Positions 42,701-51,427 of a DNA stretch of 64,000 nt are shown piece after piece (the first letter of the stretch is position 1; each line of letters opens with the position of its first letter). The position numbers were made by a program, and so were the translations under genes. Source of the DNA: Hyphomicrobiales bacterium. GTDB lineage: Bacteria; Pseudomonadota; Alphaproteobacteria; Rhizobiales; Rhizobiaceae. The stretch covers positions 62,001 through 126,000 of the forward strand of contig UBXV01000027.1 of the NCBI GenBank assembly GCA_900469625.1. The letters run 5' to 3'. The notes under the pieces were generated by a model. It was given only the letters and a program-made list of their open reading frames with translations. It was not told where the DNA came from and did not search any database.

Positions 42701-42859
42701 TCAGTTGGCGGCGTTCGCCACCTTCTTGCCGGCCGACTGTGTCGCGTTGACAGTGTTTGCGGTATCCTGCCCCATGCCGCGAATGGTGTTGCCGCAGGCG
42801 CTGAGCGTGGTCAGTGCAATAAGGATGACACTGACGGTCGCAAGGGTTTGAGCTTTCAT
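42701..42859 (-). CDS. Entericidin A/B-family small lipoprotein
   Basis: 52-residue lipoprotein precursor. The lipobox ends in LTTLSACGNT with the lipidated Cys at about residue 22, followed by NTIRGMGQDT, which matches the entericidin pattern CNTxxGxGxD. The ATG follows AAGGAAG. Entericidins are small envelope lipoproteins described as antidote/toxin pairs in E. coli; in rhizobia single copies are common and their role is unclear. It is convergent with the corrinoid gene and divergent from DUF1638. Confidence 0.88.
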   Translation of the reverse strand: MKAQTLATVSVILIALTTLSACGNTIRGMGQDTANTVNATQSAGKKVANAAN

Positions 42860-42897
42860 GGCCAGCTTCCTTCACATTGGTGGGTAGTGGGATCGAG

Positions 42898-43518
42898 ATG
42901 GAAAATGTATCGCGCACTATAGAACGCACGACGCCGGAAAAAGTTCACGTCATCGGTTGCGGCGCGATCGCGCGCGAAATTCTCGCTGTATGCCAGGCAA
43001 ACCGGCTCGACCATGTCGACCTTAGCTGTCTTCCCGCCATCTGGCACAATACCCCCGACCGGATCACCCCCGGCGTGCGCGAGGCGATCGCCACGGCGCG
43101 CCAGCGGGGTTTCGAGCGCATCTTCGTTGCCTATGCCGATTGCGGAACCGGCGGCCACCTCGACCGGCTGTGCGAAGAGGAAGGTGTCGAGCGCATCCCC
43201 GGCCCGCACTGTTATTCCTTCTTTGCCGGCAACGAGGCCTTTGCCAGCCGCTGGGACGACGATCTCACCGCCTTCTTCCTCACCGACTTTCTCGCCCGCC
43301 AGTTCGAGGCCTTCGTGATCGAGCCTCTTGGCCTGAAACGGCATCCGGAGCTCAGGGACATGTATTTCGGCCACTACCGCAAGCTCGTCTACCTCTCGCA
43401 GCAGGAGGACGAGGCGCTGAAGGCCAAGGCGAAGGAAGCGGCCGATTACCTCGGCCTCGAATACGAATACCGCTTCACCGGCTATGGCGACCTGACGACA
43501 TCGCTCCTGAGCGCCTGA
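42898..43518 (+). CDS. DUF1638 protein
   Basis: 206-residue soluble protein of DUF1638, a family often found beside corrinoid methyltransferase genes. The N-terminal HVIGCGAIAREI looks nucleotide-binding; ADCGTGGHLDRLCEEEGVER and GPHCYSFFAGNE contain conserved Cys. Function unknown; it may assist corrinoid or folate chemistry. The ATG at 42898 is preferred to a TTG at 42877. It follows the corrinoid gene, with the convergent entericidin gene in between. Confidence 0.85.
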   Translation: MENVSRTIERTTPEKVHVIGCGAIAREILAVCQANRLDHVDLSCLPAIWHNTPDRITPGVREAIATARQRGFERIFVAYADCGTGGHLDRLCEEEGVERIPGPHCYSFFAGNEAFASRWDDDLTAFFLTDFLARQFEAFVIEPLGLKRHPELRDMYFGHYRKLVYLSQQEDEALKAKAKEAADYLGLEYEYRFTGYGDLTTSLLSA

Positions 43519-43553
43519 TCCAAAGAGAGGCCGGTCCGCATCTGGGCTCACTC

Positions 43554-43619
43554 CATTGCGAGGGTCTGGCATTGCGAGGGTCTGGCATTGTGGAGGGTCC
43601 GGCATTGTGGGGGTCGGGG
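43554..43619. repeat. Tandem degenerate 16-17 bp repeat, four copies
   Basis: CATTGCGAGGGTCTGG occurs twice exactly (43554-43569, 43570-43585), then two diverged 17 bp copies CATTGTGGAGGGTCCGG and CATTGTGGGGGTCGGGG (43586-43619). The array lies at the broken end of a decayed gene. Confidence 0.88.
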
Positions 43620-43629
43620 CAATCCGATG

Positions 43630-43847
43630 CCCGCAGGCAGCGCGCTGGTGTCGCGCGGCAATCACCACGCCGGTTGCCGTCATCGCGCTGCCGGCCACGC
43701 GGTCCAGCGCGCGCAAGGCGAGCCCGCAGGCAGGCACCGGCCGATGCCCCGGCGGATACCCGTCGAAAGCACAGCAAACGTCGCCGTACCCGGCGTGAGC
43801 ACGGCCAGCAACAGCGCCAGCACGCGCGTGAAGAAGGCAGCAACGGT
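43630..43847 (-). pseudogene. LysE/RhtB-family exporter remnant
   Basis: The minus-strand frame starting at 43847 begins MTVAAFFTRVLALLLAVLTP and continues GTATFAVLSTGIRRG, which matches the N-terminal helix of LysE/RhtB exporters. After about 35 residues homology-like sequence shifts frame (LPACGLALRALDRVAGSAM) and then stops. Full-length exporters have about 200 residues. I infer a truncated and frameshifted remnant; the left end abuts the tandem repeat. Confidence 0.45.
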
Positions 43848-44231
43848 CATCGCGACAATCCGGCCAAAATGTCTTCCCGCCGAGTTTATTTCCGATAACA
43901 TCCGGAATGCGACGGCTTGATCAGTCAAAATCACATAATAAAAACATCAACCAACAAATATTGTCGACAAATATCAAAATCAACGAAAGCCTTATTCCCG
44001 ATAAAACCGCAATATAAACCGGCAATTACGTGCACTATCCGCGTCTCTTTCTCGTCATTTAGGAGATAGGATTTCGACATTCACGATCTTATTCTGAAGA
44101 GATCGCAATATTGTTTGGGAACAAATGACCTGTCCTCCCGTTTAACAACCACAGAATAACCTATCTGACGCTTCCTCCGCCGACTGACAATCGCCGTCGT
44201 TGCGCCGAGATCTGATACGCGGGAGCGTCCT
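43848..44231. other. AT-rich intergenic region
   Basis: About 380 bp, clearly richer in A and T than neighbouring DNA between 43920 and 44150 (for example runs such as AAAATCACATAATAAAAACATC). No gene is seen. It may hold promoters for the small genes that follow, or mark foreign DNA. Confidence 0.6.
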
Positions 44232-44456
44232 ATGACCAGACATATCAAGTACGAAAATGAAGCCCTGCTTCGCGGCTGGGATGCAGTCTACGATCTGGAG
44301 GAGTTCATTCGCGCCTATCGGCTGCCGCCGCTTGCCGCGCGGGAGATTTTTGTAAAGGCCGGCCCCCGCAGGCTCGACCTTGCCATCGCAATGGATGCGA
44401 GAGACCTGATCGCAGGGCGCCATGGCGCCGGTAACGCATTTATGTCCGCGCCTTGA
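44232..44456 (+). CDS. Small hypothetical protein
   Basis: 74-residue soluble protein with no recognised family. The ATG follows GGGAG about six bases upstream. It is the first of three small same-direction genes, each with a ribosome site, between the AT-rich region and the YciE-like gene. Coding potential is plausible but not proven. Confidence 0.55.
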   Translation: MTRHIKYENEALLRGWDAVYDLEEFIRAYRLPPLAAREIFVKAGPRRLDLAIAMDARDLIAGRHGAGNAFMSAP

Positions 44457-44572
44457 AGGAAGCCTGTTGTACCACTTTGTGATTGCGCGCAGGGTACTCT
44501 GTCGACAGCGATTGAAGCGGGCGCTGTTGCGAACGGGTCTATGTGCCTGTGCCCCAACCAAAGGAGGACGCG

Positions 44573-44887
44573 TTGTCTTCCAGCCATCCAGAACATTATC
44601 TTGATTCCGACGACCTGAACCTCCTGGTCGAGGTGCTGACAACTGCGGGCTTTTACGGAACGACAGCAAACGCCGATCTCGATGGGCGGCTTGCTGCCGC
44701 GCGCTTTCTCATGACCGCGCTCGAAAACGGCATCGCCACGAGAGACATGCTGGCTGCAGCCCTGGTCGAGCGCGGCAATGCGTCGGCAGGCGAACATCAT
44801 ACGCCTCAACAGACGAAAGCCGAGGCGATTGACCGATGGGATGACGAAGGCGGTGCTGCCTCTGGCGCAGCCGCGAAGTCTCCTTGA
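44573..44887 (+). CDS. Small hypothetical protein, acidic
   Basis: 104-residue acidic soluble protein starting at a TTG that follows AAAGGAGG at five bases, a near-perfect ribosome site that decides the start. An ATG 30 bases upstream lacks one. No recognised domain; the central part (LVEVLTTAGFYG...RFLMTALENG) is helical. It lies 63 bp before the next small gene. Confidence 0.65.
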   Translation: MSSSHPEHYLDSDDLNLLVEVLTTAGFYGTTANADLDGRLAAARFLMTALENGIATRDMLAAALVERGNASAGEHHTPQQTKAEAIDRWDDEGGAASGAAAKSP

Positions 44888-44950
44888 CCGCCAGCTCGAT
44901 CGGCAAGGCTTAGCAGGCGGCCCCTCCACTGTTCCAAACAGGAGACTTCG

Positions 44951-45283
44951 ATGTACACACTGCCCAGCCTGAAAGGCCACCATCTCAGCCCCGACGAACT
45001 TTCGGTGGTGCGAAGGGTTTTTGAAGCCACCTGTTTGAAGACTGCGAACCAGGGGCGCGGAAAGCAGGCCGATCGCCTGGCCCGGTTCATTATGGACGAG
45101 CTCCGCTTCGGCAACACAGACGAACGGTCCCTTCTCGAATGTGCCCTGTGGCATGAAACCCGACGCATTCCGTCGAAAGCAAAGAACCACGCGGTCGTTG
45201 ACATCCAGGCAGCCAGGACGCGTGAGGGCCGCGATCCCGGTCAGATCCGCAAGACAGGTCTTGGCGACCTAGGCGCCCGCTAG
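44951..45283 (+). CDS. Small hypothetical protein
   Basis: 110-residue soluble, basic protein. The ATG follows CAGGAGAC six bases upstream. Helical central part with RVFEATCLKTANQGRGKQAD. No recognised family. The same direction and spacing as the preceding small gene suggest co-expression. Confidence 0.65.
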   Translation: MYTLPSLKGHHLSPDELSVVRRVFEATCLKTANQGRGKQADRLARFIMDELRFGNTDERSLLECALWHETRRIPSKAKNHAVVDIQAARTREGRDPGQIRKTGLGDLGAR

Positions 45284-45416
45284 CAGCTTTTCGTACCGAG
45301 CAGCCGCTCGTCCGCCAACCATCCAAACCCTTATACCTGGCTTCCCTCTTGGGCAGCCAGCAAGACCAGGCACGTCGCCTGGAGAATGGCAGTCCCCTCT
45401 AACCATAGGAGCCATC

Positions 45417-45920
45417 ATGGCCAAGGAAATCAAAACACTGGACGTGCTTTTTCACGATACGTTGAAGGACGTCTACTTCGCCGAGAACAAGATCGTCGAC
45501 ACGCTACCGAAGATGCGCGATGCCGCCAAGAGCAAGCCGCTCAAGGACGCGTTCATCAAGCACCTCGGCGAGACAAAGGTTCATGTCGAGCGTCTGGAAG
45601 AAGTGTTCAAGATCATCGGCAAGAAGCCGGAGAAGAAGACATGCGACGCGATCATGGGCATCACCAAGGAAGGCGCCTCGATTATCGACGAGTACGAAGG
45701 CTCTCCCGCGCTCGACGCCGGATTGCTGGCGGCCGCACAGGCCGTCGAACATTACGAAATGTCGCGCTACGGCACCTTGCGGACCTGGGCGCTGGAACTG
45801 GGCATGAAAGATGCCGCCAAGCTTCTTCAGACGACGCTTGATGAAGAACAGGCGACAGACATTGCCCTGACGGCGATCGCCACCAAGGTCGTCAACCAGA
45901 ATGCAGAAAAAGCGGCGTAG
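45417..45920 (+). CDS. YciE/DUF892 ferritin-like protein
   Basis: 167-residue four-helix-bundle protein of the DUF892/YciE family, related to ferritins and often stress-induced. Conserved carboxylate-bearing positions appear in LKDVYFAENKIVDTLP, HVERLEEVF and VEHYEMSRYGTLR, which could bind a di-iron site. The ATG follows a TAGGAG ribosome site. A terminator follows at about 80 bp. The neighbouring small genes may belong to the same stress-response set. Confidence 0.9.
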   Translation: MAKEIKTLDVLFHDTLKDVYFAENKIVDTLPKMRDAAKSKPLKDAFIKHLGETKVHVERLEEVFKIIGKKPEKKTCDAIMGITKEGASIIDEYEGSPALDAGLLAAAQAVEHYEMSRYGTLRTWALELGMKDAAKLLQTTLDEEQATDIALTAIATKVVNQNAEKAA

Positions 45921-45997
45921 CGGAGGGCGGCGGCTCGAACCTGCGTCCCGAGGAAAATGGACGCGATCCCGGCCTGCCTTGGTAGGCATCAAACAGC

Positions 45998-46023
45998 GAA
46001 GGGCGGCCCGAGGGCCGCCCTTC
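45998..46023. terminator. Hairpin terminator between convergent genes
   Basis: GAAGGGCGGCCC-GA-GGGCCGCCCTTC with a TC-rich tail on the plus strand. It lies between the YciE-like gene and the convergent small exported protein gene and may serve both. Confidence 0.8.
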
Positions 46024-46051
46024 TTCTATGGGACCAAAGTGGTTCTGCAGT

Positions 46052-46423
46052 TTACTTGGCGCGGCGCCAGACACCGTTGACACCGTCGCCTTTCACATCT
46101 CCGGCCTTCTTGTCTTCGGCGTAGGTATAGAGCGGCTTGCCGTCATAAGCCCACATCTGCTTGCCGGCCGTATCCTTGACCAACGTCCATTCACCTTCCG
46201 CCTTCGAATTTGCGGCGGCGTGGAATGCCGGCCACATCTTCAGGCAATCTGCGTCGCAGGTCGACTTGCCCTTGGCGTCCTTGCCAAAGGTGTAGAGGGT
46301 CATGCCGCTCTCGGTGGTCATGACCTTCCCCACCTTTGTGTCGACCATCTTGGCCGGTTCGGCGGCATAGGCTGACCACGACGTAGCGGCGGCTACGCCC
46401 AGTGCGAGTAGAAACGTTTTCAT
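46052..46423 (-). CDS. Exported protein with two Yx(F/Y)xxD repeats (COG4315)
   Basis: 123-residue exported protein with a signal peptide (about 1-20, ending SAYAAE). Two repeats of the COG4315 type are visible: LYTFGKDAKGKSTCD and LYTYAEDKKAGD, each with the Y-x-(F/Y)-x2-D motif, and a CxxxC pair (CDADCLKMWP). The family occurs as small secreted or lipoproteins of unknown function. It is about 257 bp from the next minus-strand gene upstream, which is probably independent. Confidence 0.88.
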   Translation of the reverse strand: MKTFLLALGVAAATSWSAYAAEPAKMVDTKVGKVMTTESGMTLYTFGKDAKGKSTCDADCLKMWPAFHAAANSKAEGEWTLVKDTAGKQMWAYDGKPLYTYAEDKKAGDVKGDGVNGVWRRAK

Positions 46424-46680
46424 GATTTTATCCCATCGGGGATGCCGGCGGAATGCCGGTAGTGCCCGAAGTCTAACACATGGGAACGCGTGGATGGGAT
46501 TGTGGTTCCATGACGCGTGGCCATAGGGATGGCGCAGATCGAAAGATCCTGAAACGCGGCCCGAACCGTGCCGCGTTGCAGCTGCCTCACAGCGCGCAGC
46601 CGGGATCGCCGGATGGCATTGAAAGCGGACGCCTTCCCTTGCGGTCGACGAAGTGCACGCTTCAGTGTTCTCGAAGGCGC

Positions 46681-48120
46681 CTACCCCGCCTTCTTCACCG
46701 CCGGGATGACCCACGAGCCATCGAGGATCGATGGCGGGCTGTCGTCTGGCCAGTAGAGCCGCATCATCAGGATGAATTTGTCCTTCGGCGCCGGCAGCCA
46801 GTTGCTTTCCTTGTCCGCGCCGGGGGATTCGTGCTGGATGTAGATATCCGTCGAACCGTCCGCATTGGCCTTGAGGTGCTGCCGGGCGCTGATCGAGTAG
46901 CGATCGAGCGGATTGTCGACGAAGAAATACTGGTCGTTGTACATCGTGATCGACCAGAACCCCCGCACCGGCGGCAATTGCCCCTTGGGAAAGGTGACGA
47001 CGTAGTTGTTCGACCCGTGATAGCCGCGCGCGATCAAGCCGTCCTTTGACTTCAGCGACGTCGGATAGACGGCGTCCTGCGGCCTGTTGGCCCCAAGGCC
47101 GATGGCGGTGATCAAGGCGCGCTGGAGATAATTGGTACCGTAGATCCCGGTGCTGGTGGTGTAGCCCCAGCCATTGACGTCCTTGATGTCGCCGTCGCTG
47201 AACTTGAAATGCAGCATGATGCGGTGAAACGCGAACTCCGGGACACGGCCGGCCCATGTGCCGTCCAGTTTGGTCTTGTCGAAATCCTGGCCGGGGACAA
47301 TGCCGATCTGGGCGAACTTCGCCACCGTGCCCGCATCCTCAGCCGTTGGCGGGTTGGTCTTCATCAGTTCGCTCAAGAGCGTGAAGTATTCCACCGCATC
47401 CATGCGATTGACCTGCTCGCGCACGGCGGTCTTCATGTCGATATCGGGATCGACCTTGGCGGGCGGTGGCGTCCAGTCCTTGCCATAGGCGCTGAGCGGC
47501 ACCAGCTTGCACTGGTCTTGCAGCGCGTGAACGAGCTTGTAGTCTTCCGGCGTGCCGTCGCAATAGATGCGGCCGAGAATCCAGACGAGGCTTGTCGGCG
47601 ACCTGTATTCGGTGACGCCGTCGGGCAATTGACCTTTGAAGCCTGGGCCGGTGATCGCGTAGGAATGCGCAGCACCCCCCGTCGTTCTCTTGCCGGGCAC
47701 CTGGAAAACCGTCGTCCATCCATCGAGCATCGGAAACAGGAAGAAACGATCCTTCATGTCCGGTATCGACAGCACCCAGGGCTCCTCGCCGACATCGACA
47801 AACGCGGTGGTGTAGAGCGTGTCTGCATTCGGCGCGGTGACGTCCTTGAAGGACGGGCCCGGATATTCGCGCAGCTTGATGATGTGACCCATCGGGCCTT
47901 TGCTGCCCACCGGCTTTTCGACATTGGTGACGACGCGGCGCGTCATCTCCGTCGTCACCAGCGGATAGCCGTAGATATAGGCTTCGACGGCCAGCCAGAA
48001 TTCATCGGCCGCCTCGATCGGGTCGATCAGTGGAGATTCAAAGGCATTCGCGGTTGTAAACGATGCGCTGGCAAGCAGGCCAACGCCTCCCAGCGCAACG
48101 GCGCGGCGTGTCAGATCCAT
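46681..48120 (-). CDS. DUF1254/DUF1214 protein, exported
   Basis: 479-residue protein with an N-terminal twin-Arg-like signal (MDLTRRAVALGGVGLLASAS). The DUF1254 domain (about 40-170; YGYPLVTTEMTRRVV, TAPNADTLYTTAFVDV) is followed by DUF1214 (about 340-460; RGYHGSNNYVVTFPKGQLPP). Function unknown. The ATG follows AGGAGGAGGAG, an unusually strong ribosome site. It appears monocistronic. Confidence 0.92.
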   Translation of the reverse strand: MDLTRRAVALGGVGLLASASFTTANAFESPLIDPIEAADEFWLAVEAYIYGYPLVTTEMTRRVVTNVEKPVGSKGPMGHIIKLREYPGPSFKDVTAPNADTLYTTAFVDVGEEPWVLSIPDMKDRFFLFPMLDGWTTVFQVPGKRTTGGAAHSYAITGPGFKGQLPDGVTEYRSPTSLVWILGRIYCDGTPEDYKLVHALQDQCKLVPLSAYGKDWTPPPAKVDPDIDMKTAVREQVNRMDAVEYFTLLSELMKTNPPTAEDAGTVAKFAQIGIVPGQDFDKTKLDGTWAGRVPEFAFHRIMLHFKFSDGDIKDVNGWGYTTSTGIYGTNYLQRALITAIGLGANRPQDAVYPTSLKSKDGLIARGYHGSNNYVVTFPKGQLPPVRGFWSITMYNDQYFFVDNPLDRYSISARQHLKANADGSTDIYIQHESPGADKESNWLPAPKDKFILMMRLYWPDDSPPSILDGSWVIPAVKKAG

Positions 48121-48597
48121 GGTCTCCTCCTCCTGTTTTCTCTTCGCGCCCGGACGTTAGCACATGCTAATTCATGCTACTAGGCATTGTGCAGCGCGCA
48201 ATCACATCTTGAAAACGCCAGGACTGGACACCGTTTTTGGCTGGCTGGCATCGTGCCGTGCGGTCCGCCCGCCAGCCGGGCAAGCAAACATGCACAACCG
48301 CCTCAATTGAAACTCAATCGACGCGCTATGGTGGAGCCAAGTTGATTTGGCCGAGTGTGGCTTTCGCGGTATCAGAGCTTCGAACCGCCCCAATCCCCTG
48401 AATTCTCGACAGACTGGCAAGCTCGCTTTCGGTGCTTGCGGCCGACGCTTCGTCTCGAAGCCGATCTCTTTCGAGCCGTCTGTTCGTCCGCCCCGTTACA
48501 GCGAGGATCTTCCAACCGTCGGCAGCCGGCGCGAAAACGCGACATGGTTGTCCCCGCCGGTTGAACGTACCAACGCTTGAGGAGGACCAAGGCCATC
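48121..48597. other. Intergenic region between divergent genes
   Basis: 477 bp between the DUF1254 gene and a small hypothetical gene. A short frame exists on each strand but none has a credible ribosome site. No recognised motif or hairpin. Confidence 0.5.
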
Positions 48598-48906
48598 ATG
48601 AATGCCCTATCGTTCACGAAACGCAGTATCCGCACCCCGGCCGGCGCGCCGCCGATCCACCGCTTTCACGTTGGCCAGCTCGTGCGCACCAAAGACCCAC
48701 TGACGCGGGAGTCCACCACCGGGGAAACCTATCGCATTACGGCGACGCTGCCGATCCGCGACAATGCGCTCCAGTATCGCATCCAGAGCAGCCGGGAAAT
48801 TCATGAGCGAGTGGCGGACGAGAGCAATCTCGAAGTGGTTGCCAGCGGCGGCAAGGACGGTCCGGCCCTGGCCGACCGCACGTTCAGGAGAACGCATATC
48901 CTTTAG
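48598..48906 (+). CDS. Small hypothetical protein with SH3-like pattern
   Basis: 102-residue soluble, basic protein. The middle part (HRFHVGQLVRTKDPLTRE, then TYRITATLPIRDNALQYRIQ) looks like a small beta-barrel (KOW/SH3-like) and resembles small proteins common in rhizobia. The ATG at 48598 follows AGGAGGACC 16 bases upstream. No function is assigned. A DUF1488 gene lies 93 bp downstream. Confidence 0.7.
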   Translation: MNALSFTKRSIRTPAGAPPIHRFHVGQLVRTKDPLTRESTTGETYRITATLPIRDNALQYRIQSSREIHERVADESNLEVVASGGKDGPALADRTFRRTHIL

Positions 48907-48999
48907 GGGGCAATGTGCTGTGATGGCGTTGCACGACGTCACATTGCCACCCGCAGGCTTGCGCCTGCGCCAACGACTACAGCCAAGAAGGATGACGCC

Positions 49000-49263
49000 A
49001 TGCCACTGAGCTTCCCCAACCAGAGCCGAAGCTTCGACGACACGAGGAACGCCGTTCGCTTCCTCGGCCATGATGGCATGTTCGAAGTGCCTTTCTATGT
49101 TGAGGCGGCGGCGCTGTCGCGTGATGCCCCCACCCGTACGACCGAAGCGGCCTGCCTCCTGGCTTTCGACGCCGCACGCGGCAAGATCTACGAGGCGGCA
49201 AAGGCGACCTATGCCCATGGCCGCCGCACGATCTACGTCCTGACGGCCGCGGACCTCCGCTAG
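49000..49263 (+). CDS. DUF1488 protein
   Basis: 87-residue protein of DUF1488: MPLSFPNQSRSFDDTRNAV and RFLGHDGMFEVPFYVE at the N-terminus are diagnostic. The family is small and widespread in rhizobia and has no known function. The ATG follows AAGGA. It is in the same direction as the preceding small gene and may be cotranscribed with it. Confidence 0.82.
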   Translation: MPLSFPNQSRSFDDTRNAVRFLGHDGMFEVPFYVEAAALSRDAPTRTTEAACLLAFDAARGKIYEAAKATYAHGRRTIYVLTAADLR

Positions 49264-49334
49264 GGCCGAGCAAACCATATGTTGCCGATATCCGCCCTTA
49301 AGCCGGCGGTAACGGCGCAGCCGTCATATCTGGT

Positions 49335-50162
49335 GTGAGCAAAGCATCAGGGGCCGGCATGGCGGACGCAGACAAACAGAACAATACCTCGGCCAGGCAA
49401 GCGGGCCGCATCGTCGTGGTGACGGCTGGCGGGGAAAATCCCTGGATCATGATCAATGCGCTCGCCCAGCGCTTCGACGATATCGTCGTTTTCCAGGAAC
49501 AGCCGGAACCGAAGGGGCCCTTCCTGCGCCGCCGGGCGAAAAAACTCGGCTGGCCGAATGCGATCGGGCAGCTGGCAACCATGGTTGCTTCGCGCTTCGG
49601 AAAGCGCTTCACCCGCAAACGGGCGCAAGACATTCTCGCGCTTTACGGCGTCTCAGGCACGCCCGACGCGCGCGTGCCTGTTCGCCAGATCGTATCCGTC
49701 AACGACGAAGCCGCCGTTTCGCAGATCCGGGCCGTCGCCCCGCAGGTCGTCTTCCTCATCAGCTGCCGCATGCTGAAGCCGGCGACGCTGGCGCAGACCC
49801 CCTGCCCGGTCATCAATTTCCATGCCGGCATCAATCCCTTGTATCGCGGCCTGATGGGCGGCTACTGGGCGAGGATCAACGACGACGTCGGCAATTTCGG
49901 CGCAACCGTGCACCTGGTCGATGAAGGCGTCGATACCGGTAGCGTCCTCTACCAATCCCGCCAGGTGCCGGCGCGCGCCGATACGATGCACACCTACCCG
50001 CTGCTGCAGACCGCCGCATCCACCGGCATCGCCATTGCCGCCGTCGAAGATACGCTTAAGGGCCGGCTGCGCCCCGTCGATGTCGCAGGTCCGTCGCAAC
50101 AATGGTATCACCCGCCGATCTGGACCTGGCTCGGCAACGGAATTCGCCGCGGCATCTGGTAG
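49335..50162 (+). CDS. Formyltransferase-domain protein
   Basis: 275-residue protein with the formyl-THF transferase fold (about 95-240). The catalytic pattern is NFHAGINPLYRGLMGGYW (H-x-G-x2-P-x-Y-R-G), preceded by PCPVI, and the later Asp lies in GATVHLVDEGVDTGSV. The N-terminal 90 residues contain a Rossmann-like start (VVVTAGGENPWIMI) and a basic stretch. It should formylate an unknown amine using 10-formyl-THF, not Met-tRNA or GAR by its length. GTG at 49335 is used; an ATG at 49359 is possible. It lies 361 bp upstream of the C1 operon. Confidence 0.85.
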   Translation: MSKASGAGMADADKQNNTSARQAGRIVVVTAGGENPWIMINALAQRFDDIVVFQEQPEPKGPFLRRRAKKLGWPNAIGQLATMVASRFGKRFTRKRAQDILALYGVSGTPDARVPVRQIVSVNDEAAVSQIRAVAPQVVFLISCRMLKPATLAQTPCPVINFHAGINPLYRGLMGGYWARINDDVGNFGATVHLVDEGVDTGSVLYQSRQVPARADTMHTYPLLQTAASTGIAIAAVEDTLKGRLRPVDVAGPSQQWYHPPIWTWLGNGIRRGIW

Positions 50163-50523
50163 AAAAACAACAGACAGCCCGGCCCCGCGCGGCACATGCT
50201 TGAGCGATGCGAAACAGCCGTAACACCCTGTAATGTCTTGATGTCACCGGCTACCGGATATCCCGGCGCGCGGGCTTGCCCGCGCCGTGCCAGCGCGTAG
50301 AGTGCGGCAAGCCCTGGGGCTTGCGGAGCGGCGTCGTTTTTGGACATATCCAACGTCGTGGCGAGGTGAGCCACCGCGTCGGGACATGCGCATTGTCTGA
50401 CTTCGGGACCACGCATCGTTCAGGCGTGCAAAGGTCGCTGGAGCGCTTGGGAGTGCTGCATGTCCTTGGCCTTCGATCGGATCCGATCAAGGCAAACATG
50501 CAGGAAGAGGAGAACGACACCCG
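50163..50523. other. Upstream region of the C1 operon
   Basis: 361 bp. It contains the hairpin GCGCGGGC-TT-GCCCGCGC (50268-50285). The first gene of the operon is preceded by AGGAGAA. No clear regulator site is found; the TGTCGC-N8-AA motif is not present in recognisable form. Confidence 0.55.
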
Positions 50524-50826
50524 ATGGCAGATCGCATTATCGTCTACTGGCGCGACATCCCGGCCCAGGTCATCATCAAGAAGGGCCGCACGACCGCCAA
50601 GCGCGAGCTGTCACTGCGCTTCACCGAGGCGATCGACATGTGCGCCATGCGCACCGGCGCTGCCGAAACCGACGATTATCTTGCCGAGTGGCGCAAGGCC
50701 GAGCCTCAGCCGGTCTCCGACGAGCTGGAGGCGGAAGCCGACCGGGCAGCAGCCGAACTCGAGGCCGCCTATGACCGCGAGCGGCTGGTCGCTCTCGTCA
50801 AATCCGGAGGCCGCGACAATGGCTGA
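50524..50826 (+). CDS. Virulence-factor-domain protein (PF13769-like)
   Basis: 100-residue soluble protein matching the small 'virulence factor' family: IIVYWRDIPAQVIIKKGR at the N-terminus and ELSLRFTEAIDMCAMRTG in the middle. The family name is historical; in alphaproteobacteria members lie next to MTHFR_C genes. Its stop overlaps the start of the MetV-like gene by eight bases, so they are coupled. Its role in C1 metabolism is unknown. Confidence 0.82.
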   Translation: MADRIIVYWRDIPAQVIIKKGRTTAKRELSLRFTEAIDMCAMRTGAAETDDYLAEWRKAEPQPVSDELEAEADRAAAELEAAYDRERLVALVKSGGRDNG

Positions 50827-51427
50827 GCCGAAGGCCGCAGCCGCCGCGCAGCCGCCCATCGTCAAGGGCAATGCGGCCCCCGGCGCCAAGGCCGCGACGG
50901 GCGCCTTTACGCCTGCCGGCGTCTCGCCGAGCCGTCGCTCGCGCCACAAATACACGGTCCGCCTCTGGGCCGTGCGCAATTCGCGCTTCCTCGAATGGTT
51001 CTACCACCGCTTCGCCGACCTGTTCCTGCTTCTGCATCCACTGTGGAAGGCGATCGGCTACAGCAGGGTGGAGCGCCCCGTCACCTTCGTCGAGCGTCAC
51101 GTCAAGGGCTTCCTCTTCGACTGTCGCATGTGCGGCCAGTGCGCGCTGTCGTCGACCGGCATGTCCTGCCCGATGAACTGTCCCAAGCAGTTGCGCAACG
51201 GCCCCTGTGGTGGCGTCAGGGCCAATGGCAACTGCGAGGTCGAGCCGGATATGCCCTGCGTCTGGGTTCAGGCGTGGAAAGGCTCGCAGAACATGACGAG
51301 GGGTGACGCGATCTTGAATGTGCAGAAGCCGGTGAACCAGTCGTTGCGCGAAACGTCTTCCTGGCTGCGGGTGACGGCGGAAGCAGCCGCCCGGCGCGAG
51401 GCCCAGGCGAAAGAGAACCAGGCATGA
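50819..51427 (+). CDS. MTHFR_C (MetV-like) Cys-rich protein
   Basis: 202-residue protein. An Ala/Pro-rich N-terminus (1-45) precedes a helical region and a Cys-rich MTHFR_C domain (about 98-165): C102, C105 and C108 in CRMCGQC, then CPMNCPKQLRNGPCGG. The same domain is MetV, the partner of MetF in acetogens such as Moorella, where it carries a metal and helps methylene-THF reductase. Here it directly precedes metF with ATGA overlap. I infer a MetVF complex, possibly running in the methyl-THF oxidising direction. The N-terminal extension is unusual. Confidence 0.88.
   Translation: MAEPKAAAAAQPPIVKGNAAPGAKAATGAFTPAGVSPSRRSRHKYTVRLWAVRNSRFLEWFYHRFADLFLLLHPLWKAIGYSRVERPVTFVERHVKGFLFDCRMCGQCALSSTGMSCPMNCPKQLRNGPCGGVRANGNCEVEPDMPCVWVQAWKGSQNMTRGDAILNVQKPVNQSLRETSSWLRVTAEAAARREAQAKENQA

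Noticed and set aside
43554-43619. CRISPR array
   Set aside because: The four units are directly adjacent, without spacers, and two are diverged. It is a simple tandem repeat.
42856-43737. Long minus-strand frame over DUF1638
   Set aside because: It is antisense to DUF1638 and its composition is uninformative; only the part beyond 43630 shows exporter-like sequence and that is frameshifted.
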